A stretch of 64,000 bases of DNA from Streptomyces parvus (lineage in GTDB: Bacteria > Actinomycetota > Actinomycetes > Streptomycetales > Streptomycetaceae): the NCBI RefSeq assembly GCF_014648875.1, contig NZ_BMRY01000002.1, forward strand, positions 558,001 to 622,000, written 5' to 3'. Made by a program: the position numbers and the translations under genes. Below the pieces are notes generated by a model that saw only the letters and a program-made list of their open reading frames with translations, did not search any database and was not told the DNA's origin. This document shows positions 10,125-18,580 of this stretch, piece after piece; positions within the stretch are counted from its first letter, which is position 1; each line of letters opens with the position of its first letter.

Positions 10125-10736
10125 TCAGTGTCCGCTGACCCGCCCGTGCAGCAGCAGGGACAGCGCCGAGTGGACCTCGTCGATCGAGCGCTCCGGCTGG
10201 AACGCCTGCCAGTCCAGCGCCGCCACCAGCACCATCCCGACCAGCGCGGCGGCCGTCAGCGGGATGTCGATCTCCTCGCTCAGCTCACCGCTGCGCACGG
10301 CGTCGCGCAGGACGCCCTCGACGACCGCCACAGCCTCCTGACGGACCACCAGCAGCGTGGACTGCCAGGCGCGGTTGGTGCGCCAGAGCTCGGCCACGTA
10401 CAGCTGGGTGAAGGCCGGGTAGCGGTCGATGAAGGCGAGCCCGGCCCGGATCATCGCGTCCAGCGCCTCGACCCGGGTGCCGCCCCGCTCCTCGGACTCC
10501 TCGGCGGCGGCCCGCAGGGATGCGGTGAGCAGTCCCACACCGTGCCGGAGCAGCTCCTCGAACAGCTCGGTCTTGCTCTTGAAGTTGTAATAGACCGTGC
10601 CCTTGGCGACCCCGGCCCGCTCGGCGATCTCGTCGACCGTGGTCGCCGAGAAGCCCTTCTCGGCGATGAGCGTCACCGCCGCCTCGTAGAGCCTCTGCCG
10701 GGTGGCCTGGCGGCGCGTGGTGCCACTGCTTTCCAT
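10125..10736 (-). CDS. TetR-family transcriptional regulator
   Basis: A 203-aa one-component repressor. The N-terminal helix-turn-helix spans about residues 10-57 (RQRLYEAAVTLIAEKGF, ATTVDEIAERAGVAKGTVYYNFKSKTELF), the textbook TetR signature. The C-terminal ligand-binding domain is helical. It is the third gene behind an ABC-type ATPase and a YhgE/Pip membrane protein on the same strand, and probably autoregulates this set through the ACTGAC-CA-GTCAGT palindrome upstream of the first gene. Ligand unknown. It could also act elsewhere. Confidence 0.92.
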   Translation of the reverse strand: MESSGTTRRQATRQRLYEAAVTLIAEKGFSATTVDEIAERAGVAKGTVYYNFKSKTELFEELLRHGVGLLTASLRAAAEESEERGGTRVEALDAMIRAGLAFIDRYPAFTQLYVAELWRTNRAWQSTLLVVRQEAVAVVEGVLRDAVRSGELSEEIDIPLTAAALVGMVLVAALDWQAFQPERSIDEVHSALSLLLHGRVSGH

Positions 10737-10789
10737 GGGGCCGATTCTTCCAGGCCCGGGCGCACCCGGGGACGCGACCGCGGGCGCGC

Positions 10790-12877
10790 TCACAGGCTCA
10801 GCTCCGGGTGCAGCCGGCTCAGGCTCCACACCTGCTTGCGGCGGGCGGTGAACGCGGTCAGGGCCAGCGCGCCGACCGTGAAGGCCGCCAGCACCGCGCA
10901 GCCCAGCCAGACCGGGGTGAGCGGGCCGCCCGTGATCAGCCTGCGCAGCCCCTCGACGACGTACGTCATGGGGAGGTACGGGTGGATCGCGCCGAAGAAT
11001 CCGGGGCTCGTCTGGACGGGGTAGGTGCCCCCGGCCGAGGTCAGCTGGAGCATCAGCACGACCAGGACCAGGATCCGTCCGGCCGCCCCGAAGCAGGCGT
11101 TCAGCCACTGCACGATCGCGGCGAAGCAGCAGGTCACCAGGGCCAGGAAGCCGATCGTTCCGGCGGCGTGCGCCATCTGGAGGCCGAGGCCCCAGTGCAG
11201 GACGGCCATCAGGGCGCCGACCTGGGCCGTGCCGATGGCGGCGACCGGGAGCCAGCCGGCGAACGCGATCCGCCACGAGGAGGCCCCGGCGGCGAGCGCC
11301 CGCCGGTTCATCGGCTGGATCAGCATGTACGCCACCATCGCGCCGACCCACAGGGACAGCGGGATGAAGTACGGGGCGAAGCCGGTGCCGTAGTTGGGGG
11401 CCGCGTGCAGCGACTTGGAGGCCAGCTGTACGGGGTCGGCCATGACGTCGGTGCGTGCGTCGCGGTCCTTCTTGTCGTAGTCGGGGATCTTCTCCACACC
11501 GTCGTTGAGGCCCTGGGCCAGCTCGGCCGAGCCGTCGCCGAGCCGGAACAGCCCGCCGTCCAGGTTCTCCGCGCCGGTCTTCAGCTTGCCGACGCCGGTG
11601 TCCAGGTTGCTGGAGCCGGTCTGCGCGGTCCCGAGGCCGGTGTGCAGCGCCTGCGCCCCCTTGGCGACCCTCTTGGCCCCGGTGTTGAGCTCGTTGACCT
11701 TGGCCACGGCGGACGCCAGGTCGTCGTCCAGCGTCGGGGCGCGCTTGGCGAGCGCCTCGGCCTGCTTCTGGAAGGCGGTGAGCTGGGTGCTCAGCTTCTT
11801 CAGATCGCCGTTCTGGTTGGCGACCAGGATGTTCACATCGGCGGCGATCTTCGCCGCGTCCTCGGCCGTGACCTTGGCCCGCTCCAGTGGCGGGCAGGCC
11901 GTGGCGTCGGGCTCCTCGGCCTCCTCGCACTGGGTGCGGTGGATTTCGGCCAGCTCGTCGGCGGCCTTCCTGGCGCCGGACGCCGCGGTGGGCGCGGACT
12001 TCACCAGCACGTCGAGGTTGTGCCGTACGGCCCCCGAGGTGTCGGCGACCAGCCGGGCGGTGTCCTGGATGGACTTCCCGTTGTCCTTGAAGAACGGCCG
12101 TACGTCACCGGCGATCCCGTTGACCTTGTCGGCCAGGACCTGGGTGCCCCCGGCGACCTGCTGGGAGCCCGTCGCGAGGTCGCGGGAGCCCTGGTTCAGC
12201 TTCACGATCCCGTCGGAGAGCTTCTTGCTGCCCGCCTTGGAGTCCTTCAGGCCGTCCGCGAGGTCCTTGGAGCCCTGCTTCGCCTTCGAGATGCCGCCCT
12301 TGAGGTCGTCGGCGCCCTTGGCCGCCTCGGCGGTCTTGTCGTGCAGATCGGAGAAGTTGATGAAGATGCGGTCCAGGAAACCCCGGGAGGCGTTCGTGGA
12401 GGCGGCGTTGCGCACCTCGCCGAAGACCGTCTTGGAGATCTGCCCGACGATGTAGTTGTTGGCGTCGTTCGTCCGCACCTGGAGCGCGCCGGTCTCGGGG
12501 GAGTCCCCGCCGCTGGACGCGATCTTCCTGCTGAAGTCCGACGGCATCGTCAGCGAGAGGTAGTACGTGCCCTCCTCGACGCCCTTCTCGGCCTCGGCGG
12601 CGCTGACCTCGTGCCAGGCGAAGACCTTGGAGTCGAGCAGCTTCTCGCTGATCTCGTCACCGGCGGTGATCCGCTTGCCGTCGCTGGTGGCCCCCTTGTC
12701 GTCGTTGACCAGGGCGACGGGCAGCTTGTCGAGCTTTCCGTACGGGTCCCAGAACGAGCACAGGTACAGGGCGCCGTAGAGCAGCGGCAGGAGCAGCAGG
12801 GCGACGAGCGCGGCGGCGGGCAGCTTGCCCCGGCCGAACCGCTTCAGCTCAAGCGCGGCGAGCTTCGGCGAACGCAT
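10790..12877 (-). CDS. YhgE/Pip-family membrane protein (ABC-2 permease-like)
   Basis: A 695-aa membrane protein with the YhgE/Pip layout: one N-terminal transmembrane helix (about 20-42), a long extracytoplasmic region rich in regularly spaced Gly/Ser/Asp helices (repeated patterns such as GSKDLADGLKDSKAGSKKLSDG and LHTGLGTAQTGSSNLDTGVGKL), then about five transmembrane segments from residue 480 to the end (FIPLSLWVGAMVAYMLIQ onward). Relatives include the phage infection protein of lactococci and resemble type VII secretion EsaA. Its start overlaps the upstream ATPase gene by 29 bp, so the two may form a transporter-like complex. The transported substrate is unknown. Confidence 0.88.
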   Translation of the reverse strand: MRSPKLAALELKRFGRGKLPAAALVALLLLPLLYGALYLCSFWDPYGKLDKLPVALVNDDKGATSDGKRITAGDEISEKLLDSKVFAWHEVSAAEAEKGVEEGTYYLSLTMPSDFSRKIASSGGDSPETGALQVRTNDANNYIVGQISKTVFGEVRNAASTNASRGFLDRIFINFSDLHDKTAEAAKGADDLKGGISKAKQGSKDLADGLKDSKAGSKKLSDGIVKLNQGSRDLATGSQQVAGGTQVLADKVNGIAGDVRPFFKDNGKSIQDTARLVADTSGAVRHNLDVLVKSAPTAASGARKAADELAEIHRTQCEEAEEPDATACPPLERAKVTAEDAAKIAADVNILVANQNGDLKKLSTQLTAFQKQAEALAKRAPTLDDDLASAVAKVNELNTGAKRVAKGAQALHTGLGTAQTGSSNLDTGVGKLKTGAENLDGGLFRLGDGSAELAQGLNDGVEKIPDYDKKDRDARTDVMADPVQLASKSLHAAPNYGTGFAPYFIPLSLWVGAMVAYMLIQPMNRRALAAGASSWRIAFAGWLPVAAIGTAQVGALMAVLHWGLGLQMAHAAGTIGFLALVTCCFAAIVQWLNACFGAAGRILVLVVLMLQLTSAGGTYPVQTSPGFFGAIHPYLPMTYVVEGLRRLITGGPLTPVWLGCAVLAAFTVGALALTAFTARRKQVWSLSRLHPELSL

Positions 12878-13679
12878 CGGCCGTCTCCTCCTCGGTGGTG
12901 GGTTCCTGGGTGGCGTCTTCGGCGGCGGGCTCTTCGGTGGCCGCTTCTTCGACGGCCGGTTCTTCGACGCCGGCTTCTCCGGCGGCCGGTGCGGTGCGCA
13001 CGACCTGTGTGATCCCGGGAGCCTCGCTGCACACGGCGAGCACGGTCGTCCCGGCGTCGGCCACGGAGCGCAGCAGCGCCCAGGCCTGCTCGCGTTCGGC
13101 GTCCGAGAGCTTGAGGTCGGTGTCGTCGACGGCCAGCAGCCGCGGCTTGCCGATCAGCGCCAGCGCGACGGACAGCCGCAGCGCCTCCAGACGCTCCAGG
13201 TCGCGCACGGAGGTGCGCCCCGACTTCGGCAGGGTGGCGGGGTCGAGGCCCGCGGCCTCCAGCGCCTCGTCGACCCGGGCCTCGGCGGCGGCCCGGCGCT
13301 CGGCGCGCGGGCGCAGCAGGGCGCGCAGGGGCGATCCGTAACGGCCCTGGAGGAGGGCGCGTTCGCCCAGGTGCTCGGCGACGGTGAAGGCGGGGTCCAG
13401 CTCACTGACGCCCGGCACCGGGCCCAGGGCGGCGATCCTGCGGACGGCGGCGGCCTGCTTCGGCAGACGCAGCCCGCCGGTCTCCGCGTTGCCCTCGGTG
13501 GTGCGCATCCGGCCGGTGAGGGCGAGCAGCAGACAGGTGCGGCCCGACCCCGACGGGCCCTCGATGGCCACCAGTTCCCCCGGCTCGGCACTGAACGTCA
13601 CGTTCCGGAAGACCCGGCCGCGCGGTCCTTCCAGTCCGAAGTCCTCGGCGCTGACAGCCGCGCCGTGCGGGCTCTCCAC
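12849..13679 (-). CDS. ABC-type ATPase homologue with altered catalytic motifs
   Basis: A 276-aa protein with an ABC nucleotide-binding fold, GTG start. Key residues differ from consensus. Walker A reads GPSGSGRT (residues 41-48), with Arg47 where Lys is expected. The LSGGQ signature is replaced by VRDLE. Walker B ends LLAVDDTD, with Asp in place of the catalytic Glu. The H-loop histidine position reads AVCSEA. The C-terminal 50 residues are Glu-rich (AVEEAATEEPAAED). It may bind ATP but hydrolyse it poorly, or be regulatory. It is the first gene of the ABC-YhgE-TetR set and overlaps YhgE by 29 bp. I have the impression that Streptomyces relatives share these changes, but this was not verified. 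Confidence 0.8.
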   Translation of the reverse strand: MESPHGAAVSAEDFGLEGPRGRVFRNVTFSAEPGELVAIEGPSGSGRTCLLLALTGRMRTTEGNAETGGLRLPKQAAAVRRIAALGPVPGVSELDPAFTVAEHLGERALLQGRYGSPLRALLRPRAERRAAAEARVDEALEAAGLDPATLPKSGRTSVRDLERLEALRLSVALALIGKPRLLAVDDTDLKLSDAEREQAWALLRSVADAGTTVLAVCSEAPGITQVVRTAPAAGEAGVEEPAVEEAATEEPAAEDATQEPTTEEETADAFAEARRA

Positions 13680-13699
13680 AGAGACCCTCCCCTATTTGA

Positions 13700-13713
13700 A
13701 CTGACCAGTCAGT
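13700..13713. promoter_or_regulatory. Palindromic operator for the adjacent TetR regulator
   Basis: ACTGAC-CA-GTCAGT is a perfect 6-bp inverted repeat with a 2-bp centre, 20 bp before the ATPase GTG on the minus strand. The flanks extend partial symmetry (tttga / gcaaa). Its size, symmetry and position are typical of TetR-family operators. The minus-strand sequence TTGCAC overlapping one edge could be a -35 element, so binding would block RNA polymerase. Confidence 0.65.
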
Positions 13714-13847
13714 GCAAAAAGGTAGTCCGAACTCGCGCTCGAAGCAAAACAGCAGGTCAGGGTCGACTTCGGGTCGATTGTCAGTGGTGCCCGCCACCAT
13801 GGACACAGACGGCCACGGAGCCGTCACACGACGACAGGAGGTTCGTC

Positions 13848-14375
13848 ATGGCCAGCTCGTCCGCAGCCGCCGCCCCGCGGCGCCGCGCAGGCAGCCCTGC
13901 CCCCTCACTGACCGGTCCGGCCGCCGATGTCCACCCCGTCCTGCGCCGCGCCGCGGCGCCGCCCGCCGCCCTGGATCTGCTCGCCAAGGCCCGCTCCGGC
14001 CTCGACGAGGCCGCCGTGCTCCACGAGCCCAACGAGCGGTACGCCACCGCCCACCTCGCCGCCCTGCGCATCGCGGCGGCCGTGCTGGCCGCCCGCGGGC
14101 GCCCCGAGACGAACAAGCGCCGCCGCGACCGGATCCGCAGCGCCTGGGAAGTCCTCCCGGAGATAGCCCCGGAGCTGACCGAATGGAGCGCCCTCTTCGC
14201 CTCGGGCGCCGACCGGCGGGCCCGCGCGGAGGCCGGTATGCCGGGAGCCGCCAGCGGGCGTGACGCCGACGATCTGCTGCGCGACGCGGCCATGTTCCTG
14301 CGCCTGGTGGAACGGCTCCTGGTGCTCCAGCCGATCCTTCCGCAGCCCCGCCCGGAGCGCCCGGGCGGCGGGTGA
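13848..14375 (+). CDS. SAV_6107-family HEPN-domain protein
   Basis: A 175-aa, mostly helical protein. The ATG at 13848 follows a strong AGGAGG (13836-13841). After an Ala/Pro/Ser-rich stretch of about 35 residues comes a helical domain ([46 protein letters not shown]), then RRDRIRSAWEVLPEIAPELTEW and a C-terminal helix (DADDLLRDAAMFLRLVERLLVL). This pattern matches the actinobacterial HEPN-like family named after S. avermitilis SAV_6107. The RX4-6H ribonuclease motif of active HEPN toxins is not evident, so RNase activity should not be assumed. It precedes a methyltransferase gene. Confidence 0.8.
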   Translation: MASSSAAAAPRRRAGSPAPSLTGPAADVHPVLRRAAAPPAALDLLAKARSGLDEAAVLHEPNERYATAHLAALRIAAAVLAARGRPETNKRRRDRIRSAWEVLPEIAPELTEWSALFASGADRRARAEAGMPGAASGRDADDLLRDAAMFLRLVERLLVLQPILPQPRPERPGGG

Positions 14376-14480
14376 GCTGTCCAGGGGCGCGAGGCAATAG
14401 GGTGGTGACCGCTCGCATCACCACCCGCACTGTTCACGCTCCGCCGTACCCGGCGGCACCGTGCTGAGGAGTCATCTGCC

Positions 14481-15239
14481 GTGTCGGACCAGCCGCGCCC
14501 CCGCGCCTCCCTCCGTACCGCCGTGGTCTGGGAGGTCCTCAAGGAAGCTCTGGACCGTCAGGTCAAGGCGACCGGCAGGGACGCCCTGGACGTCCTGGAC
14601 ACCGGCGGCGGCACCGGCAACTTCGCCGTGCCCGCGGCCAGGCTCGGCCACCGGGTCACCGTCGTCGACCCCAGCCCCAACGCGCTCTTCGCGCTGGAGC
14701 GCCGCGCCGCCGAGGCCGGGGTCGCCGACCGGGTCCGGGGCGTCCAGGGCGACATCCTCGGCCTGTTCGACGTCGTCGAGCGCCACGGCTTCGACGCGGT
14801 GCTCTGCCACGGCGTCCTGGAGTACGTCGACGAGCCCGCCGAGGGCGTACGCAACGCGGTCGAGGCGCTGCGCCCCTCCGGCGCGCTCAGCCTGCTCGCC
14901 GCCGGTCTCGGCGGAGCCGTTCTGGCCCGCGCCCTCGCCGGACACTTCACCGAGGCCCGGCAGGCGCTCACCGACCCGGCGGGCCGCTGGGGCGAGGGTG
15001 ACCCGGTGCCCCGCAGGTTCACCGCCGACCAGCTCTCCGACCTGGTCTCCGACGCCGGGATGGAGATCGCCGCGGTGCACGGGGTCCGGGTCTTCGCCGA
15101 CCTCGTGCCGGGCGTCCTGGTGGACACCGAACCCGGCGCCGTGGAGGCGCTCCTCAAGCTCGAAGCGGCCGCCGCCGAGCAGCCCGCGTTCCACTCGGTC
15201 GCCACCCAGCTGCACGTTCTGGGCGAGAAGCGCCGCTGA
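14481..15239 (+). CDS. SAM-dependent methyltransferase (class I)
   Basis: A 252-aa Rossmann methyltransferase, GTG start. Motif I VLDTGGGTGNFAVP (38-51) binds SAM, VTVVDPSPNAL supplies the acidic residue for the ribose, and DAVLCHGVLEYVDEP is motif IV. The sequence resembles CmoA/SmtA-like methyltransferases. There is no substrate-binding signature that identifies the methyl acceptor. It lies 105 nt downstream of the HEPN-family gene and may be co-transcribed with it. Confidence 0.88.
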   Translation: MSDQPRPRASLRTAVVWEVLKEALDRQVKATGRDALDVLDTGGGTGNFAVPAARLGHRVTVVDPSPNALFALERRAAEAGVADRVRGVQGDILGLFDVVERHGFDAVLCHGVLEYVDEPAEGVRNAVEALRPSGALSLLAAGLGGAVLARALAGHFTEARQALTDPAGRWGEGDPVPRRFTADQLSDLVSDAGMEIAAVHGVRVFADLVPGVLVDTEPGAVEALLKLEAAAAEQPAFHSVATQLHVLGEKRR

Positions 15240-15407
15240 TCAGCAACGAAGCTGCGGACGGAGTGGGACTCAGGACCCCCGTACGAGGCGTAAGCCCCGT
15301 ATGATCGGGTGACACCATCCGGCATGGCGGATCGGTCGTCGGGGAATCTACGCCTCAACAGCCGAGCCGACATAGCGGTCCGGACTGGCTGAACGCTAGA
15401 GGGCGGG

Positions 15408-15436
15408 TTTCACGGGGGCGAATCCCTGCCTATCCT
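15408..15436 (+). promoter_or_regulatory. Possible promoter for the DUF3040 gene
   Basis: TATCCT (15431-15436) fits the -10 pattern and TTTCAC (15408-15413) lies 17 nt upstream as a poor -35. It sits about 50 nt before the DUF3040 start. The 247-nt intergenic stretch also contains TATGAT near 15300 without a convincing -35. Weak evidence. Confidence 0.3.
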
Positions 15437-15486
15437 GGAAGGGCCGCATACCGGTCGCCCCCGCGGCCGACGACGAGGAGGATCCC

Positions 15487-15891
15487 GTGCCGCTCTCGGA
15501 GCACGAGCAGCGCATGCTCGAGCAGATGGAGCGAGCGCTGTACGCCGAAGATCCCAAGTTCGCGACAGCGCTCGAGGGAAGCGGGCTGCGTACGTACACC
15601 CGCAAAAGGGTCTACCAGGCGGTCGCAGGCTTCCTGGTGGGTATCGCGCTCCTCATGGCCGGAATGGTCGCCCAGCAGATCTGGATCAGCGTGGTGGGGT
15701 TCCTCGTCATGCTCGGCTGTGCCGTGCTCGCGGTCACCGGCTGGCGCAAAGCGCCCAAGCCCGGTGAGCAGCAGCCGGCCGCCGCAGGTGGCGGGGACAG
15801 CGGCGCACGCCGCCGACCGAGACAACGCCGGTCGATGATGAACCGCATCGAGCAGCGGTGGCAGCGCCGCCGCGACGAACAGGGCCAGTAA
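15487..15891 (+). CDS. DUF3040 membrane protein
   Basis: A 134-aa protein with the DUF3040 opening MPLSEHEQRMLEQMERALYAEDPKFA, then a helical hairpin of two transmembrane segments (about 42-85: VYQAVAGFLVGIALLMAG and ISVVGFLVMLGCAVLAVTG), and a basic C-terminal tail (ARRRPRQRRSMMNRIEQRWQRRRDEQ). GTG start preceded by GAGGAGGA. In actinobacteria DUF3040 genes usually sit near the cell division cluster, as here, but no function is established. A hairpin follows before the convergent transglutaminase gene. Confidence 0.9.
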   Translation: MPLSEHEQRMLEQMERALYAEDPKFATALEGSGLRTYTRKRVYQAVAGFLVGIALLMAGMVAQQIWISVVGFLVMLGCAVLAVTGWRKAPKPGEQQPAAAGGGDSGARRRPRQRRSMMNRIEQRWQRRRDEQGQ

Positions 15892-15959
15892 GCAGTAGGC
15901 GTCGCCCTGTTCTTCCCACAGAACCGGGCGACGGCACCACGCAGGACACCGATGGGTGA

Positions 15960-15987
15960 GGGGCGGCCGCATTTCCGCGGCCGCCCC
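15960..15987. terminator. Hairpin after the DUF3040 gene
   Basis: A perfect 11-bp stem (ggggcggccgc / gcggccgcccc) with a 6-nt loop lies 68 nt beyond the DUF3040 stop, in the gap between convergent genes. Confidence 0.65.
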
Positions 15988-16093
15988 TCAGCCGTTGCCG
16001 GACGGCTCCCTGGGCGGTAGAGCCCGCTGAGCCTCCGCGGCAGGGCCGACAGAGCCACCGGCAGAGTCGGCACGGCCTCCCGGCGGAGCCGCG

Positions 16094-16140
16094 AAAGCCT
16101 CCGGTCCGGACCCCGCCGCGGGGTCCGGACCGGAGGCTTT
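16094..16140. terminator. Strong bidirectional terminator
   Basis: A perfect 22-bp inverted repeat with a 3-nt loop, starting AAAGCCTCCGG and ending CCGGAGGCTTT. The A/T triplets at the ends provide a short U run on either strand. It lies 22 nt beyond the transglutaminase stop and 200 nt beyond the DUF3040 stop, so it can end both convergent transcripts. Confidence 0.85.
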
Positions 16141-16162
16141 CCAGTGCGGGGCTTGACCCGCC

Positions 16163-18580
16163 TCAGCCGTGCTGGCGCGTGAGGCGGCGCAGCCGGGCCG
16201 TCCAGCGACCGGCCCCGGCGCGGCTCGACCACCGCTCCGCGAGCGCCGTCCGGCGGTCGGCGACGGCCCACACCACCCGGACGGACGAGCGGGGCAGAAG
16301 CGTTGCCCGCAGCCGGGTGCCCCGGCCCGCCGTGGCCCGCAGTCCCGCCCGCACCGCGGCCGCGTCCTCCGCGAGACCGTCCGCCGGTCGTGGCTCGGGG
16401 GCGTACAGCACCTGCTCCACCGAGCCCGCGATCCGGTGCACCGCCTCGGCCGCGGTGGAGTCGAGCCGGCCCAGCCGCACGATCCGGGCCGCCGCCTTGC
16501 GGGGCGTCAGCGAGTCGTCCGGTGCGATGCCGTGATCCCAGGCCGTGTCCGTGATCTCCCGCCAGGCGGCCAGCGTCCGCGCGGCGGCGTCGGCGGGCGT
16601 CCGGCCCCCGGAGCCCAGCCGGCGGTTCCGCGCCCGGGTCCGCCACAGCAGCGGCGACAACGGCAGCGCGAGCACCAGGACCGCCGCGAGGACCACCAGC
16701 AGCACCGTCCCGAGCGGGGTGCCCCGATCGGTCGGCGCCGCCGCCCCCGCCTCCTGCGACGGCCCGCACCCGCCTTCCTGGCGCAGCTGCGGCGGGCAGC
16801 TGTCGTCGGCGGAGGGGAGGGCGGACGGCGCGGTGGAGGTGTCGGCGGAGGGCTCGGCCGCGTCGCTCGGGGTGCCCGTGGGAACCTCGGGCCGGGTCCA
16901 CGAGGGCGTGCTGCCCCGGCTCGGGGTGGGCTCGAACCGGGTCCAGCCGACACCCTCGAAATACAGCTCGGGCCAGGCGTGCGCGTCACGCAGCCCGACC
17001 GAGATCGCCCCGTTCGACTTCATGGTGCCCGGGGTGAAACCCACCGCGACCCGGGCCGGGATGCCCAGCGTCCGGGCCATCGCGGCCATCGAGAACGAGA
17101 AGTGGACGCAGAAGCCCTCCTTGTCACGGAGGAACCGGGCGATGGCGGACGACCCCGTGCCCGAGGTGACCGTCGTGTCGTAGGTGAAGCCGCCCTCGGA
17201 GGCGAACCAGTCCTGGAGCTTCACGGCCTGTTCGTAGGCGTTGGCCGAGCCCTCCGTGACCTGCGCCGCGGTCTCGGCGACCACCTCCGGCAGCGAGCCG
17301 GGGAGCTGGGTGTACTCACGGAACAGCTCCTCGGGCGGCGAACCCGCGGTCGCGAGCTGCTGTGCCGTGGGCTCGACGACCAGGCTGCCGACCTCGTACT
17401 GCGCGCCGCGCGTCGTCTGCCCGTCGTCGCCGACCAGGGTGCGGCCCTCGGGCTCGAACCTCCAGCGGCCGTCGACACGGACCTCGCTCGCCGGGTAGGG
17501 GAGCGGCAGATACGTCTGCTGGTAGGAGCGCGAGGCGGAGATGTTCGTCCGGACCTCCGTGACCGAGACGTCCCCGCCGAGCCCCGCGGGCCGGGGGAGC
17601 CGGTCGGGCACGTCCGTCAGCCGCCGGGTGGAGGAACGCCACTCGCTGCCGTTGAACTCGTCCAGGGCCAGGATCCGGAGATAGAGGTTCTGCGGGTTCT
17701 CGATGTTGCTGCGGTACGTCATCACCTCCCGGTTCTCCGGCTGGTTGAGGTTGTTCTGCAACGAGACCAGCGGATTCACCGCGGAGATCGTGCCGCCGCC
17801 GCTGCCCTTGCCGTTCCCCGGGCCGTTGCCGCCGAGCAGACCGCTGTCCAGCGCGGGCAGGGCGAGGGGCGCCACCAGGGCGATGCCGAGCGCCAGCACG
17901 CCGATCCGCCGCCCGGTCCGCACGGGGGAGGACCCGCCGCCCGTACCGGACAGCCCTTCGGCCAGACCGCCCCTGGTCCGCGAAGCCCCGCCGAAGACAC
18001 GGCCCCACTGGGAGAGCCGGTCCCGGCCCTCCGCCAGCAGGAGCAGCAGATAGCCGGAGGCGGCCGGCAGGAACCACACCCAGCCCGCCCCGCCGTCGGA
18101 GAGACCGGCGGCCACCGAATACAGGGCGAGGAGCGGCAGCCCCGCCGGGGCCGCGCTGCGGAAGGTCACCGCCATGGCGTCCACCAGGAGGCCGATCAGG
18201 ATCACCCCGCCGACCACCATCAGCTCGATGCCGTCGGTCAGCGGTGCGGGGGCGGAGAACGTACCGACGTCCTCGCCGCCCGCCACCAGCAGCTCGCCGA
18301 GACGCATCACGGCCTGCGGTCCCGGCAGTACCCCCAGCAGGGCGTGGTCCCGCGCGAACACCAGCGTCAGCAGCACCAGCGTGACCAGCGCCTGGGCGGC
18401 GACGGTCAGCGTCCGGGCCAGCGGGACCCGGCGCGCGAGGGCGCCCACTCCGCTCTGGACGCCGAGCAGCACCGCCGCCTGCACCAGCCAGCCGGCCCCC
18501 TCCACCAGCGGGATCAGCGCCCCCGCCGCCAGCAGTGTCGCCGCATAGGCGCTCAGCGCCAGCCTGGCCCGCCCGCTCAT
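16163..18580 (-). CDS. Transglutaminase-like membrane protein (DUF3488 / TgpA type)
   Basis: An 805-aa protein. The N-terminal 240 residues contain about seven transmembrane helices (DUF3488). There follows an extracytoplasmic transglutaminase-like domain with catalytic Cys491 in EGFCVHFSFSMAAMARTLGIP and His534 in DAHAWPELYFE; the third acidic position reads WTRFEPTP. A Pro/Ser/Thr linker, one more membrane helix (about TVLLVVLAAVLVLALPL) and a DUF4129-like cytoplasmic tail end the protein. The ATG at 18580 overlaps the stop of the DUF58 gene (ATGA). With MoxR and DUF58 it forms a widespread operon thought to act on envelope proteins; the substrate is unknown. Confidence 0.93.
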   Translation of the reverse strand: MSGRARLALSAYAATLLAAGALIPLVEGAGWLVQAAVLLGVQSGVGALARRVPLARTLTVAAQALVTLVLLTLVFARDHALLGVLPGPQAVMRLGELLVAGGEDVGTFSAPAPLTDGIELMVVGGVILIGLLVDAMAVTFRSAAPAGLPLLALYSVAAGLSDGGAGWVWFLPAASGYLLLLLAEGRDRLSQWGRVFGGASRTRGGLAEGLSGTGGGSSPVRTGRRIGVLALGIALVAPLALPALDSGLLGGNGPGNGKGSGGGTISAVNPLVSLQNNLNQPENREVMTYRSNIENPQNLYLRILALDEFNGSEWRSSTRRLTDVPDRLPRPAGLGGDVSVTEVRTNISASRSYQQTYLPLPYPASEVRVDGRWRFEPEGRTLVGDDGQTTRGAQYEVGSLVVEPTAQQLATAGSPPEELFREYTQLPGSLPEVVAETAAQVTEGSANAYEQAVKLQDWFASEGGFTYDTTVTSGTGSSAIARFLRDKEGFCVHFSFSMAAMARTLGIPARVAVGFTPGTMKSNGAISVGLRDAHAWPELYFEGVGWTRFEPTPSRGSTPSWTRPEVPTGTPSDAAEPSADTSTAPSALPSADDSCPPQLRQEGGCGPSQEAGAAAPTDRGTPLGTVLLVVLAAVLVLALPLSPLLWRTRARNRRLGSGGRTPADAAARTLAAWREITDTAWDHGIAPDDSLTPRKAAARIVRLGRLDSTAAEAVHRIAGSVEQVLYAPEPRPADGLAEDAAAVRAGLRATAGRGTRLRATLLPRSSVRVVWAVADRRTALAERWSSRAGAGRWTARLRRLTRQHG

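Noticed and set aside
9875-10138. Plus-strand ORF of 87 codons between the DUF4126 and TetR genes
   Set aside because: It has no ribosome site, an Arg/Gly-rich composition, and crosses the hairpin downstream of the TetR gene.
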